Positions 61,570-64,000 of a stretch of 64,000 nucleotides of DNA are shown piece after piece; the stretch's first letter is position 1; the number at the start of each line of letters is the position of its first letter. Under the pieces are notes generated by a model. The model worked only from the letters and a program-made list of their open reading frames with translations. It had not been told where the DNA came from and did no database searches. The DNA is taken from NCBI RefSeq assembly GCF_026340655.1, contig NZ_JAPEOZ010000001.1, forward strand, positions 6,944,001 through 7,008,000, written 5' to 3'. The position numbers and the translations under genes were made by a program. This DNA comes from Streptomyces sp. NBC_01275 (GTDB taxonomy: Bacteria > Actinomycetota > Actinomycetes > Streptomycetales > Streptomycetaceae).

Positions 61570-64000
<2,431 letters not shown>

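Overview
The window looks like a core-chromosome segment of a Streptomyces species or close relative. G+C is very high with strong third-position GC, starts are often GTG or TTG behind purine-rich ribosome binding sites, and there are several twin-arginine lipoproteins, LAXTG-type surface proteins with a sortase, ECF sigma factors and an aminodeoxyfutalosine-type deaminase. From memory, not checked, the gene order outside the middle resembles the S. coelicolor stretch from about SCO5645 to SCO5680.

Left part (1-15.7 kb): a small unknown protein; rlmN; a TPP riboswitch driving thiamine uptake genes (binding protein, fused permease, ATPase); a LAETG surface protein; a LOG-family protein; a VOC protein; a two-gene FtsX-like ABC exporter; then polyamine genes: an aminotransferase, an Lrp/AsnC regulator, a divergent aminobutyraldehyde-type dehydrogenase and an orphan polyamine-binding lipoprotein.

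Middle (15.7-28.8 kb): a block that looks accessory. It has a Sel1-repeat membrane protein; a four-gene chain (surface protein, class F-like sortase, ECF sigma factor, His/Asp-rich membrane protein); a three-gene set (two-TM membrane protein, cupin, inositol-monophosphatase-like enzyme); an ArsB-type permease; and a 1979-residue TIR / degenerate metallophosphoesterase / NACHT / pentapeptide / WD40 protein. The TIR protein and the two-TM/cupin/IMPase set are the best candidates for undescribed conflict or signalling systems.

Right part (28.8-57.4 kb): a serine hydrolase, a sigma factor fused to its own zinc-binding and membrane segments, a glycerophosphodiesterase, the deaminase, a DUF4190-like protein and a NADAR protein. 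A five-to-six-gene polyamine operon follows (aldehyde dehydrogenase, binding protein, ATPase, two permeases, FAD oxidase). Then come a PucR regulator, a membrane-bound HerA/TraG-like ATPase, gabT, a glycosyltransferase, a PAP2 phosphatase and another aldehyde dehydrogenase. Polyamines are probably imported, oxidised or transaminated to aminobutyraldehyde, converted to GABA, and passed through GabT and a semialdehyde dehydrogenase to succinate.

Right end (54.4-64 kb): a plant-polysaccharide locus. A GH3 enzyme and a sugar ABC transporter diverge from a region with two identical LacI-type operators, followed by a GH74 xyloglucanase-like enzyme and the start of a GH42 beta-galactosidase cut off by the window end. 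Xyloglucan oligosaccharides are the likely substrate.

All calls come from reading motifs by eye; no database search was run. I saw no tRNA, rRNA, CRISPR array, insertion sequence or replication origin.
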